Assembly: GCA_944383305.1 (NCBI GenBank)
Contig: CALWOZ010000012.1
Location: 1 to 58,743 of the forward strand
Source: an uncultured Clostridia bacterium
Lineage (GTDB): Bacteria > Bacillota > Clostridia > Lachnospirales > CAG-274
Length of the DNA stretch: 58,743 nt
Reading direction: 5' to 3'
The translations under genes were made by a program, and so were the position numbers. Numbering within the stretch: position 1 is the stretch's first letter; every line of letters begins with the position of its first letter. Of the stretch, positions 45,290-55,300 are shown piece by piece. The notes beneath the pieces are model-generated. The model did no database searches and was not told where the DNA came from. It saw only the letters and a program-made list of their open reading frames with translations.

Positions 45290-46489
45290 TTAAGGTAATA
45301 ATAACGTCATACCAGAATATATTTTGTCAGGGTTGTCTAGTCCGTTTATATTCATTATTTCTTCTATTTTACTTCTATTACCATAAAATTTTTTGCTTAT
45401 TAGCTCTAAGCTATCACCTTCTTTTACCTCATATTTTTTAAGACTATCTTTATTAATATTATTTAATAAACTTGAATTAGTTTGAGTAGTAGTTTCAGTA
45501 GTAGTCTCAGTAGTAGAAACACTAGTAGTTTCAGTCGTAGATATAGTATTAGTTTCATTAGTTGTATGTGAAATAGTATTTGTTGTAGATAAAGTAGTGT
45601 GTTCTGTTGATTGTTCTACATAGCTTGTGTTATTTTGGGCAAAAACGCTTTGAACATTGTCATCTTTAATTTGACTTAAAATATATCTATAACTTTCATC
45701 TAGCTTTACAAGTCTTTTTTCTAATTCATTTATTTTATCATCACTTTGTATAAGACCAGCACCCATTATAAAACAAACAAGGAATAAAACAGCACTTAAT
45801 GAGCTAAATATATTAGACATTTTTTTATATTCATTTAAAGAAGTGGGATTTTTTAAAGAATTATTTTTTCGTCTGCTCATATTAATAAGTTTTTCATCTT
45901 TTATTCTATATTTTTCTTCTTCTGCTCTAGTATTTAATGGTTTATTGTTTAACATATATTCACTCATAGCTTCATTTTTTTCATAGTATATTATAAATCC
46001 ATTAATACTTTTAAAGTCATTATTATAAAATTTGTAAAAACCTCCAATATTTTCTAGCGGGTCACTTAAAAAGAAGACTTGATTTTTTTTGTTGAATACC
46101 TCTTTATGATAATTTATGTACCCTTCATTTATATAATCTGAAAAACCTGGCTGAGAGTAAAACCAACCTACAATATTATATCCACTAAAATATTTATCTA
46201 TTTGTTCTTGAATATAATTAAAAGACTTTTCACTAAACTTTATCATACCATCTTCATTAATTGTATGTTCTCCTTTAATAGCCCCATTTATAAACAACAC
46301 ATCACTACCATCTATTGTATAGGTGTCACCTATCAAAACAGCAATTCTCTCCTCTCCTTTAGAAGCTTTGGAATATTGTTGCAAGTAAGTAAATACATAA
46401 TCTTCCATATATATTTTAAAACTGTCATCAATATTACCCATCTGTTTAATATTTTTTGGTAAATTAATCTTATTGTTTTCTTCTTTCAT
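45290..46489 (-). CDS. Membrane protein: MPN(JAMM)-like domain, TM helix, LysM
   Basis: 399 aa. Residues about 25-175 resemble an MPN/JAB domain: EERIAVLIG..., then IVGWFYSQPGFSDYINEGYI and QVFFLSDPLENIGGFYKFY. The position of the zinc-binding HSHP motif is YSQP (111-114) and the later Ser/Asp are also changed, so it is probably catalytically inactive. A helix at about 228-247 (LSAVLFLVCFIMGAGLI) is followed by a Thr/Ser-rich linker and a C-terminal LysM (about 353-399, YEVKEGDSLELISKKFYGNR). Topology suggests a cytoplasmic MPN-like domain and an outside peptidoglycan-binding LysM. 68 bp upstream of the kinase at 44559. Confidence 0.75.
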   Translation of the reverse strand: MKEENNKINLPKNIKQMGNIDDSFKIYMEDYVFTYLQQYSKASKGEERIAVLIGDTYTIDGSDVLFINGAIKGEHTINEDGMIKFSEKSFNYIQEQIDKYFSGYNIVGWFYSQPGFSDYINEGYINYHKEVFNKKNQVFFLSDPLENIGGFYKFYNNDFKSINGFIIYYEKNEAMSEYMLNNKPLNTRAEEEKYRIKDEKLINMSRRKNNSLKNPTSLNEYKKMSNIFSSLSAVLFLVCFIMGAGLIQSDDKINELEKRLVKLDESYRYILSQIKDDNVQSVFAQNNTSYVEQSTEHTTLSTTNTISHTTNETNTISTTETTSVSTTETTTETTTQTNSSLLNNINKDSLKKYEVKEGDSLELISKKFYGNRSKIEEIMNINGLDNPDKIYSGMTLLLP

Positions 46490-46813
46490 AAATAACTCTC
46501 CTTAGACATATAATTATAAGTTTTGTTAATTTATGAAGATATTATCACATACTAACTATATTTTATGGAAAAAAATGTCATACGTCAAGAAATTTTTATC
46601 GCTATTAATAACTAAAATATTACAACTTTTAATAAATGATTACAATTTATATTAATTTTTATGAAACATAGACAAAAAATGGATCAAAAATTAATACATT
46701 AATATACTATTTAAGTGTATATTTTATTATTTTTTTGAAAAAATATATAGTATTCTTAGTTAAATATTAAAATTTTAATAAAAACTATACAAAAATTTAA
46801 GGAGATACAAAAA
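46490..46813. other. 324-bp divergent spacer
   Basis: Lies between the divergent MPN-LysM gene and yyaC and should hold both promoters. I see no convincing sigma-A pair, terminator or ORF. If yyaC is sporulation-specific a forespore-type promoter may be present, but I cannot place one. Confidence 0.5.
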
Positions 46814-47386
46814 TTGAAAAATATTTTATATAATAATAAAAAGTTTTTAACTAATTATATAAATTCTAACTCAGAATTTGCATTATTAGAATTCAAATCT
46901 CATTTTTTTGATATATTAAGTAAATATAAACATAATTTTAGAAGTATAATATTTTTGTGTATAGGCACAGACAGAGCCACTGGAGATAGTTTAGGGCCTT
47001 TAGTAGGATATAAATTATCTAAACTACCTTTAAAAAACAATGTTTTTATATATGGTACATTAGATGAACCAGTACACGCTAAAAACTTAAATAATGTACT
47101 AGAAGAGATATATATTAAACATAAATCTCCAGTTTTAATAGCAATAGATGCATCTCTTGGCTCAAAGGAGTATATAAATTATATAAATATTGGAGAGGGA
47201 AGTATAAAACCAGGAGCTGGAGTAAAGAAAAATTTACCGTCAGTAGGAGATATTTTTATAACAGGTATTGTTAACCATACTGGTATATTAGAAATATCTG
47301 TTTTACAAAATACTAGACTTTCTGGTGTTATGAATATGGCAGATATAATATCTTCAGGCATATGGCATTGTATAAGTATAATGTAA
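46814..47386 (+). CDS. yyaC: Spore protease YyaC homologue
   Basis: 190 aa starting with TTG behind AAGGAGA. The family core is FLCIGTDRATGDSLGPLVGYKL, TLDEPVHAKNL, VLIAIDASLG, and then KPGAGVKKNLPSVGDIFITGIVN. YyaC is a putative spore protease related to GPR and to hydrogenase-maturation endopeptidases (note the GTDRATGD acid residues). Found in spore formers. Followed by a terminator. Confidence 0.9.
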   Translation: MKNILYNNKKFLTNYINSNSEFALLEFKSHFFDILSKYKHNFRSIIFLCIGTDRATGDSLGPLVGYKLSKLPLKNNVFIYGTLDEPVHAKNLNNVLEEIYIKHKSPVLIAIDASLGSKEYINYINIGEGSIKPGAGVKKNLPSVGDIFITGIVNHTGILEISVLQNTRLSGVMNMADIISSGIWHCISIM

Positions 47387-47390
47387 TATA

Positions 47391-47433
47391 ATAAGCCAAC
47401 TATTTAGTATTTATATTAAAATAGTTGGCTTAT
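47391..47433 (+). terminator. Terminator of yyaC
   Basis: 15-bp stem ATAAGCCAACTATTT / AAATAGTTGGCTTAT with a 13-nt loop, 4 bp after the stop. The structured repeat starts at the next base. Confidence 0.8.
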
Positions 47434-47652
47434 GAGGCTGTAGACAAAGTCTACAGTCTTTCAAAAAGATAAAAATTCATCTTTTTGAAATTGAAGCAAA
47501 GTAAAAAAGCTGATTTTTTTGTACAAGGGCTAAAGCCACTAAAAATCTAGCTTTTTACACAATCCGATGCAAAGCCCCATCTTGTGTTTTATATTTTTAA
47601 ATGCGTTGCATTTAAAAATATAAAACTAATATATAGACTACTATTTATTTAG
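47434..47652. repeat. Structured multi-hairpin intergenic repeat, copy 2
   Basis: Same element as 18012-18231. Hairpins GGCTGTAGAC/GTCTACAGTC, CAAAAAGAT/ATCTTTTTG, AAAAGCTGAT...CTAGCTTTT with GGGCT/AGCC, and TTTTTAAATG/CATTTAAAAA are all kept. It starts directly at the end of the yyaC terminator, as copy 1 starts directly at a terminator-like hairpin. Confidence 0.75.
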
Positions 47653-47876
47653 TTTATTAATAGTTTAATTGTTATATATTACATAATTAGTATTTTTATT
47701 AGTAGGGGAGTGACATAAGAAATTAAATAATACAATAGCTTAATTATTTGATTTTTTATATTTTTATTTGTTATAAATAAAATTATAGATGCTATAAAAT
47801 ATATAAAAATGATTAAAAATTTACAGAAACACATAGCTATAAGATTTTTAGGTAAAAATATAAAAGTCAAAAATAT
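47653..47876. other. Spacer with only a doubtful hydrophobic frame
   Basis: A minus-strand frame (47679-47885) would encode 68 hydrophobic residues but starts with TTG inside the rubrerythrin terminator and has no ribosome-binding site. I do not call it a gene. Confidence 0.5.
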
Positions 47877-47912
47877 AAAAGACAAAAAATCATAGTTGAT
47901 TTTTTGTCTTTT
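47877..47912 (-). terminator. Terminator of the rubrerythrin gene
   Basis: 16-bp stem AAAAGACAAAAAATCA / TGATTTTTTGTCTTTT, 4-nt loop, 27 bp past the stop. Confidence 0.8.
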
Positions 47913-47938
47913 ATTAATATTTATTATATTATATACTA

Positions 47939-48487
47939 TTAGTTATTAAAATATCTGTTTAATAAACCTTCGAAAGCTCTACCGTGTCTAGCTTCATCTT
48001 TAGCCATTTCATGAACTGTATCATGGATAGCATCAAGGTTATATTCTTTAGCTTTTTTAGCAAGTTCAAATTTACCAGCAGTAGCACCATTTTCAGCAGC
48101 AACACGAAGCTCTAAGTTTTTCTTAGTAGAATCTGTTACAACCTCACCGATTAATTCTGCAAATTTAGCAGCGTGTTCTGCTTCTTCAAAAGCAGCTTGT
48201 TGATAGTACATACCGATTTCTGGATAACCTTCTCTATGAGCAACTCTTGACATAGCAAGGTACATACCAACTTCACAGCATTCGCCTTCAAAGTTCATTT
48301 TAAGACCTTCCATAATTTCTTCTGGACAACCTTGAGCAACACCAACTACGTGTTCACAAGCCCAAGCTAATTTACCTTCAGCTTGTTCTTTAAATTTAGA
48401 AGCAGGAGCTTTACAAGTAGGGCAAAACTCAGGAGCTTCATTACCTTCGTGAACATAACCGCAAATAGTACAAACAAATTTTTTCAT
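47939..48487 (-). CDS. Reverse rubrerythrin
   Basis: 182 aa. The rubredoxin-type Fe(Cys)4 site is at the N-terminus (C6, C9, C22, C25: [22 protein letters not shown]), ahead of the ferritin-like di-iron domain with [34 protein letters not shown] and [18 protein letters not shown]. That domain order is the reverse of classical rubrerythrin. In clostridia these proteins reduce hydrogen peroxide and oxygen with NADH-linked partners. GC-richer codon use than its neighbours suggests high expression. Strong site GGAGGA. Confidence 0.95.
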   Translation of the reverse strand: MKKFVCTICGYVHEGNEAPEFCPTCKAPASKFKEQAEGKLAWACEHVVGVAQGCPEEIMEGLKMNFEGECCEVGMYLAMSRVAHREGYPEIGMYYQQAAFEEAEHAAKFAELIGEVVTDSTKKNLELRVAAENGATAGKFELAKKAKEYNLDAIHDTVHEMAKDEARHGRAFEGLLNRYFNN

Positions 48488-48684
48488 AATAAATTCCTCC
48501 TTAAATAATAACTAAATTTTAAAAATTAAATAATTTTAATATACAAACTAAAAACAAAAGTTATTAACTAATAACTATTATTAATTATAACAGATTATTT
48601 TTAAAAGTCAATAGTTTTTTTATATAATATATTAATTTTTTATAATATTATTTTACATAAATATTGTAATAATAATTAAAATTA

Positions 48685-50028
48685 TTATTCACCAGAAACA
48701 CTAAGTTCTCCTACAAATATACTAGGCGAACCTATGCCACTTAAATTAAATTTTAAATCATTTGCTATTTCTTTTATATTAAGTATCATATTATAAAAAT
48801 TGCCAGCTATTGTTATTTGTTCGATAGCAGTTGATTTTTTACCATTTTCTATTAAATAACCATTAGCTAATACAGAAAAATCTCCAGATATAGTATTAAC
48901 TCCAGAATGTAAACCAGCTAAATCTGTTATATAAATTCCATTAGATATATCGCTAAATAAAGTGTCTAAAGATTTAACTCCGTTTTTAATGTAAAAGTTC
49001 GTAGGGGATATGCCAATTTTGCCTTTATATCCACTTTTAAAACCATTACCAGTAGATTTAACTCCATCTTTTTTAGCAGTTTTTAGGTTATATAAATAAG
49101 TTTTTAAAACGCCGTTTTCTACTATTGTCTTATTATAACAAGCTACACCTTCTGAGTCAAAGCTATTAGAGTTATAACCTTTTTCCATTAAAGGTTCGTC
49201 TAATATAGTAATTTTATCACTTGCTATTTTTTCATTAAGTTTACCTTTTAATAAAGAAAATCCTTTTTGTATATTTTCAGCGCAAAAATTACCTAAAAAG
49301 CAAGATAATAAATCTGTAAAGCTTTCATTTTCAAAAACAACATTATATTTTTTAGATGGTAAAGAAGTAGCTCCTAAAGAAGAAATAGCTTTTTTAGCAG
49401 CAGTTTCTCCTATAATAGTAGGATTTATATCATCAATATTAAAGCTAGCTTTAATTTCAAAACCAGATTTTACAATGTCATTTTCTTTAGCTAAAGCTCC
49501 GGCATAAGCTAAAATATAGTTATCTTTTTTATCAAGTTCAAGACCTTTTGTATTTGATATGTATATTTGGCTATAGGATTTACCTACAATACAATGATTA
49601 CAACTTATTATTTTATCATCATATGATAAAACAGCTTTTTCCATAGATAGAGCCTTTTCTATTAATATATCTACATCTATATTTTCAAGTTCATCATAAA
49701 AAGTTTTTACAGGTTTATATTCTTTATCACCTATATATATTTCTTCTTTTTCTTCTTCATTTATTATTTCAGAGTTTTCTTTAGCATATTGTATAAGACT
49801 ATCTATAATATTTTCAGATATTTGTTCTGTATAAGAATATCCTATTTTACCATTATAAAATCCTCTAAATGATAAACCGCCACTAGTAGCATTATCAAAT
49901 TTTTCAATATCGCCTTTTAATATGCTAACTTTTATACTTTTACCAGAATAGTAGTATATTTCACATTCTGAAAATCCGTTTTCTAAAGCCTTTTTAAATA
50001 GTTTTTCTTTAAAATTTTTTATATCCAT
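48685..50028 (-). CDS. pmbA: TldE/PmbA-family modulator of metalloprotease TldD
   Basis: 447 aa of the PmbA_TldD fold without the HExxxH zinc motif, so it is the TldE (PmbA) subunit. Family motifs: SCFLGNFCAENIQKGFS, LYNLKTAKKDGVKSTGNG and C-terminal DFSVLANGYLIENGK. TldD and TldE form a heterodimer that proteolyses unfolded peptides; in E. coli it matures microcin B17 and degrades CcdA. Starts 5 bp after the tldD stop, same operon. Confidence 0.92.
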   Translation of the reverse strand: MDIKNFKEKLFKKALENGFSECEIYYYSGKSIKVSILKGDIEKFDNATSGGLSFRGFYNGKIGYSYTEQISENIIDSLIQYAKENSEIINEEEKEEIYIGDKEYKPVKTFYDELENIDVDILIEKALSMEKAVLSYDDKIISCNHCIVGKSYSQIYISNTKGLELDKKDNYILAYAGALAKENDIVKSGFEIKASFNIDDINPTIIGETAAKKAISSLGATSLPSKKYNVVFENESFTDLLSCFLGNFCAENIQKGFSLLKGKLNEKIASDKITILDEPLMEKGYNSNSFDSEGVACYNKTIVENGVLKTYLYNLKTAKKDGVKSTGNGFKSGYKGKIGISPTNFYIKNGVKSLDTLFSDISNGIYITDLAGLHSGVNTISGDFSVLANGYLIENGKKSTAIEQITIAGNFYNMILNIKEIANDLKFNLSGIGSPSIFVGELSVSGE

Positions 50029-50033
50029 ATTTT

Positions 50034-51422
50034 TTAGCTCCTTCCACCAACAGTTATTTTAGACACTCTAAGCATAGGCTGACCAACACAAGTAGGAACA
50101 GAACCACTAGAAGCGCCACAAACACCTTCTGCTAGGCTTAAATTATCAGATACCATATCTATATCTTTTAATACTTCTTCACCTTTACCTATTAAAGTAG
50201 CTCCCCTTACTGGAGTAGTTATTTTACCATTTTCTATTAAGTATGCCTCTTGTACAGCAAAGTTAAACTCACCAGTTGCAGTATTTACAGAGCCACCACC
50301 CATATATTTTGCATATATACCTTTTTCTGTATTTTTTATAATGTCTTCTTTTTTGTCATTACCATTTGCTATAAATGTATTTCTCATTCGAGGAACAGGA
50401 GCATATTTATATGATTCACGTCTACAAGAACCAGTAGATTGCATATTAAGTTTTTCACCATAAAAATTATCTACAAGGTAGCTTTTTAATATACCATTTT
50501 CTATTAAAATAGTTTTTTGAGTTTCAGTACCCTCATCGTCTATATTGATAGAACCCCATTTATTAAGCATAGTACCATCATCTATGGCTGTCACTTTTTC
50601 ACTAGCTACTTTTTGTCCAATTTTGCCAGCAAAGACACTATTGCCTCTTGCTATACCTATTGCCTCTAATCCGTGTCCACAGGCTTCGTGGAATATAACA
50701 CCACCAAATCCATTATCTATAACAACAGGCATTTTACCACTAGGGCAAGGAGTTGCTTTTAACATAGTAACAGCAGAGCGACTAGCCTCTCTAGCGCATT
50801 CACTTAAGTCTACTGTGTCATAAAACTCAAAACCCATTAAAGCCCCAGGTCTTACACTTCCTGTTTGTTTTTCCGTCTCGTTAGATGCAACAGAATCAAT
50901 AGAAAATCTTGTTCTTACTCTTCTGTCTTCAACAAAAAGACCTTTTGTATTTATAATACAAATATCTTGTATAGAATGGGTATAAGAAGCAATAGTCTCT
51001 GTTATAAGACTATCATAAGCAAAAGCCGTATCACTAGCATTTTTTAACATTTCTACAATCTTTGTTTTTTGTATAGTTGTAGGAACTACTTTTGCCTTAT
51101 GTATGCCTATTTGTTTATAGTCTTTTTTGTCAAAATCTAAAATAGTAATTTTTTTATCACCTTTTGTAGCCTTTGAAACTTCGCTAGCCATTTTTAATAA
51201 ATTATCTCGATTAAAATCATTAGTATAGGCATATATAGTTTTGCCATTATAAAAAACTCTAAGACCTACACCAAACTCTAATCCAGATAAAGAACTATTT
51301 ATCTTTCCATTTATAAGGGATATATTAGCCTTATCATTATTTTCTATAAAGAGCTCAGCAAAGTCTGCTCCCTTTGATGTTGCTTCTGTTAAAATTTCGT
51401 TTGCAAGATTTTTATCTAACAT
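50034..51422 (-). CDS. tldD: Metalloprotease TldD
   Basis: 462 aa. Zinc site HEACGH in FGGVIFHEACGHGLEAIGIA (about residues 240-260), plus SGSVPTCVGQPMLRVSKITVGG at the C-terminus, are diagnostic of the catalytic subunit. It works with the downstream TldE. It is the only other general peptide protease in the window, and a link to the Cys-rich peptide cluster 9 kb away is possible but unproven. Site AGGAGGTG before ATG 51422. Confidence 0.94.
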   Translation of the reverse strand: MLDKNLANEILTEATSKGADFAELFIENNDKANISLINGKINSSLSGLEFGVGLRVFYNGKTIYAYTNDFNRDNLLKMASEVSKATKGDKKITILDFDKKDYKQIGIHKAKVVPTTIQKTKIVEMLKNASDTAFAYDSLITETIASYTHSIQDICIINTKGLFVEDRRVRTRFSIDSVASNETEKQTGSVRPGALMGFEFYDTVDLSECAREASRSAVTMLKATPCPSGKMPVVIDNGFGGVIFHEACGHGLEAIGIARGNSVFAGKIGQKVASEKVTAIDDGTMLNKWGSINIDDEGTETQKTILIENGILKSYLVDNFYGEKLNMQSTGSCRRESYKYAPVPRMRNTFIANGNDKKEDIIKNTEKGIYAKYMGGGSVNTATGEFNFAVQEAYLIENGKITTPVRGATLIGKGEEVLKDIDMVSDNLSLAEGVCGASSGSVPTCVGQPMLRVSKITVGGRS

Positions 51423-51719
51423 AGTGCACCTCCTAAAATTTTTTAATTTAATATTATATATTATATACCATATATATCTCTATATCAAATGTAAAATCAA
51501 TTTTTTATATAAAGTGTTAAAAGATATATAATTATATTATACTTGTTAAATAAAATTAAAAAAATCGTTTATAATTTTTATTTAACAAATATAAACTTGT
51601 AGCCTAATCATATATATTTTTTTATAATATACCCTATAAAAAAAATATATATATTACTTATTTTGTAGTAATTTAGCTATTTTATGCAAGTAAAGGCAAG
51701 TTATTAATTAAAAATATGC
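51423..51719. other. Divergent spacer between tldD and the ferredoxin gene
   Basis: About 300 bp of very AT-rich DNA. I find no ORF, hairpin or repeat I can support apart from the ferredoxin promoter that follows. Confidence 0.5.
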
Positions 51720-51748
51720 TTGAAAAAATCCTATATTTAGTATAAAAT
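51720..51748 (+). promoter_or_regulatory. Promoter of the ferredoxin gene
   Basis: TTGAAA (51720-51725), 17 bp, TAAAAT (51743-51748). The 5' UTR would be about 125 nt. Confidence 0.6.
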
Positions 51749-51882
51749 ATATAAAGTAAAGTTTATTTTAAAAATTTTACTCTTATAATTAAGCTATAAG
51801 CATATTGTTTTATAAAACAATAGTAATAGCCAGTATTTATTATTAAAACATAATAAATAAATTATTAAGGAGGTTTTATATT

Positions 51883-52053
51883 ATGGCATATTCAATTAAT
51901 GATGACTGTATTAGCTGTGGGGCTTGTGCAGCAGAATGTCCTGTTAATGCAATTTCTGAAGGAGACACTAAATATATAATAGACCCAGATATTTGTATAG
52001 ACTGTGGTACTTGCTCAAGTGTTTGTCCTGTAGATGCTCCTAACCCAGCTTAA
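51883..52053 (+). CDS. 2[4Fe-4S] ferredoxin
   Basis: 56 aa, clostridial type. Two CxxCxxCxxxCP clusters are seen in DDCISCGACAAECPVNAIS and DICIDCGTCSSVCPVDAPNP. Small cytoplasmic electron carrier for anaerobic metabolism. AAGGAGG precedes ATG and a strong terminator follows, so it is monocistronic. Its terminator ends 5 bp before the -35 of adhesin leader 3. Confidence 0.97.
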   Translation: MAYSINDDCISCGACAAECPVNAISEGDTKYIIDPDICIDCGTCSSVCPVDAPNPA

Positions 52054-52062
52054 TATTTATAT

Positions 52063-52088
52063 AAAAGGCTATGTTTACATAGCCTTTT
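52063..52088 (+). terminator. Terminator of the ferredoxin gene
   Basis: AAAAGGCTATG / CATAGCCTTTT, loop TTTA. Confidence 0.92.
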
Positions 52089-52093
52089 TAAAT

Positions 52094-52122
52094 TTGACAA
52101 AATAAGTAACATATGTTAAAAT
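52094..52122 (+). promoter_or_regulatory. Sigma-A promoter of adhesin-3 leader transcript
   Basis: TTGACA (52094-52099), 17 bp, TAAAAT (52117-52122). Consensus -35 and the same spacing as the other two leader promoters. Confidence 0.87.
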
Positions 52123-52155
52123 TATTAAATAAATATAGTAAAGGGGGGATAAATA

Positions 52156-52230
52156 ATGAAATGTATAAAAAATATAAATGTATCACATAAAATGGACAAT
52201 AAAAGAATTGAGGGGGGGTATACTTTCTAG
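52156..52230 (+). CDS. Leader peptide with G7 tract upstream of adhesin 3
   Basis: 24 codons, MKCIKNINVS... ending RIEGGYTF, with G7 at 52212-52218 (codons 19-21). The ribosome-binding region AAGGGGGGAT contains a second G run, G6 (52143-52148). With 6 or 9 G the frame extends to a peptide of 34 residues ending SRVISFLYNTS with TAA at 52259-52261, 2 nt before the hairpin. With 8 G it stops at 52233-52235. Sequence outside the G tract is diverged from copies 1 and 2, but the layout and long-form length are kept. Confidence 0.72.
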   Translation: MKCIKNINVSHKMDNKRIEGGYTF

Positions 52231-52263
52231 AGTAATAAGCTTTCTTTATAACACATCATAAAC

Positions 52264-52304
52264 GCTAATTAAACTAATTTAAACTTAACTTTAGATAATG
52301 CTTT
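52264..52304 (+). terminator. Probable attenuator hairpin of adhesin 3
   Basis: Interrupted stem: GC, ATTA and CTAA (52264-52277) pair with TTAG, TAAT and GC (52291-52301), followed by TTTCT. It begins GCTA like copy 1 but is weaker and lacks a clean T5 run. The assignment rests mainly on position relative to the long-frame stop. Confidence 0.45.
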
Positions 52305-52335
52305 CTAATTGTGTTTTATTTAAGGAGGTAATTTT

Positions 52336-55300
52336 ATGAAAGGAAAGGTAAAACTAAGGAAAATTTTATCAAGTGGATTGGCTATTATTATGGCATCTTC
52401 TACTGTGACGATACCGCAAAATTTAGTTTTAGCTAGCCAACTAGCCAATATTGACATAATATCAGATGAAGATACAGAAAATGTAGCTGAAGAAATACCA
52501 GATGGGGAAAATATAGAAAGTTCAAGTGATTTAATATTAGATGATGAAAATATAGAAGGTTCAAGTGATTTAATATTAGATGATGAAAATATAGAAAGTT
52601 CAAGTGATTTAATATTAGATGACGAAAATATAGAAAGTTCAAGCGACTTAATATTAGATGACGAAAATATAGAAAGTTCAAGCGACTTAATATTAGATGA
52701 CGAAAATATAGAAAGTTCAAGCGATTTAATATTAGATGATGAAAATATAGAAAGTTCAAGTGAAAATCAAGATAATGCAAAACCAGTATTATTAGATGAA
52801 AATAACATTGAAAAACAAAATTTTGAACAAAGTGATTTATTTATTTTAGATGAAAATGGTGTAATTACACAGTTTAATACTGGTTCAGTAGATGTAACTA
52901 ATTTAGTTATACCAGCCCAAATAAATGGAAAGGTAGTAACTGGTATAGGTGATAATGTATTTACTGGTAGAAAAATAGAAACTGTAACATTTGAAGAAGG
53001 CTCTCAAGTTAATAGCATAGGTAATTATACATTTAAAAACACCCCTCTTACATCTATTACTTTCCCTGACACTTTAACATCGATAGGAAATAATGCATTT
53101 GAAAATACCTGGTTAACAAATGTAACAATACCTAGTAATATAACTACAATGGGGAGTTATGCATTTGCTAATTCTCCTAAATTAGAAACTGTTTCCATAG
53201 AAGATGGTAATTTAAAATCGATAAATAGCTATACATTTTATAGTTGTACAGCTTTAACAAGTGTAAAAATAGGTGAAGGTGTAAATTATATAGGTGAATC
53301 TGCTTTTGCAGAATGTTCATCACTATCTAAAGTAGAAATACCAAATAGTTTAACCTCTATAGGTACAAATACTTTTAAAAACTGTACTAATCTAGTAACA
53401 TTAGGCTTAATAGATAATACAGAAGAAAATAAGGTAATAATACCTTCTAACTTAAAAGAGATAGGAACAGAAGCTTTTTATTATAGTGGAATAAAAGAGG
53501 TTGTATTTAAAGAAGGAATTGAAAAAATACCAGCTTATGCATTTAAATATGCAACAGTTTTAACAAAAGTAACTGTACCTAGTTCATTAAAAACTATAGA
53601 AAAAGAGGCATTTTATTACTGTAGCAAATTAACTACCTTTGGGTTAGCAGGACATATAGAAGAAAATGTAATAATAATACCATCTAATGTAACAAGTATA
53701 GGGCAGGATAGTTTTACTTATGTTACTGCTATGACTACTTTGAAAATAGAAGGTTCTAAAGAAAATCCAGTAGATATAGGTGTTCAAGCATTTTATAGAA
53801 CTAGTTCATTAAAAACTGTAGAAATAGGATATGCAAAAAACATAGGAAGTGATGCATTTGGAGCTTATAGTACTAATTATAATTTAACAACTGTAAAAAT
53901 AGAAAGTGCAGAATATATTGCTCCATATGCATTTGGATATTGTGAAAACTTAACAGATGTAACAATAAATAGTGTTAAAAAATTAGACTATTCTGTTTTT
54001 ATTAACTCTGGTTTAACAGAAATCACTATACCTGGGGATATAACAAGCATAGGAACAAATTGCTTTGGTAATTCTAAAGTTAATATAACTATAGAAAAAA
54101 ATAAATTAGACAGTGGAATAACAGGTGGTCCGTGGGGCTCTACTGGTATAGTAACTTGGAAAGACACTTACAATAAAGATGACTATATAATAGATATTGA
54201 TGGTTATTTACAAAGATATAAAGGTAGCGAAACTAATGTTAATATACCAGAAAAAGTGACTAATGATGAAGGTACTGAAATAATTGTAAAAGAAATAGGA
54301 GAATATGCATTTAGTGGTTTAGACACTATACCTATGGCAAACCCTAATAACAAAAACATAACAAGTATTACAATTCCAAATACTATAACTAAAATAGGTC
54401 AATATGCATTTAAACAGTGTGAAAGCTTACAAAATATAACAATAGCTAATGATAGTCAGTTGGAAAATATAGATAAATGTGCCTTTTATGAATGTACTTC
54501 ATTAGGAACTATAAATATACCAAATAGTGTAACACAAATAGGAGATAGTGCATTTTATAACTGTAGCTCATTAACTAGTGTAACAATACCAGATAGTGTA
54601 ACTAGCATAGGAAATAATGCGTTTGAGAATTGTAGCTCACTAGCTAGCATAACAATACCAAATAGTGTAACACAAATAGGAGATAGTGCATTTGCGCATT
54701 GTACTTCATTAACTAGTATAACAATACCAGATAGTGTAACTAGTATAGGAACATATACGTTTTCTTATTGTGAAAATTTATCTAATGTAAAATTATCAGA
54801 ACAATTAGAAACTATAGATTCAGGTTTATTTTCTAATTGTACTAATTTAAAAAATATAAAAATTCCAGCTAGTGTAACAACTATAAAAAATAATGCTTTA
54901 TATGGCGTAGGAAATGTATGGATACCAGATAAAGATATAGATGATATATCTGACTCTAAATGGGGTGCAAAAGTTGTATATTGGAAAAACACATATCCAG
55001 ATACAACAGGTCAATTTGTTATATATGTAGATAAAGAAAATGAAACAGGTAGAATATTAGCATATATAGGCGATGAAACAAAGACAAATATAGATATACC
55101 AGAAACACTAAGCTATGATGAAAGCTCTATAGGTGGGAACACAAAAACTTTAGGAGCTGACAAATCTGTAACTATAATAGCTATAGATAGTTCAGCATTT
55201 TATGAAAACACTAAAATAATAAGTATAACTTTACCAGAAACATTAAAAACTATAGGACAATATGCGTTTTATAAGTGTACTAATTTAGAGAATATTAATT

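Noticed and set aside
47679..47885. 68-codon hydrophobic minus-strand frame
   Set aside because: TTG start lies inside the rubrerythrin terminator and there is no ribosome-binding site.
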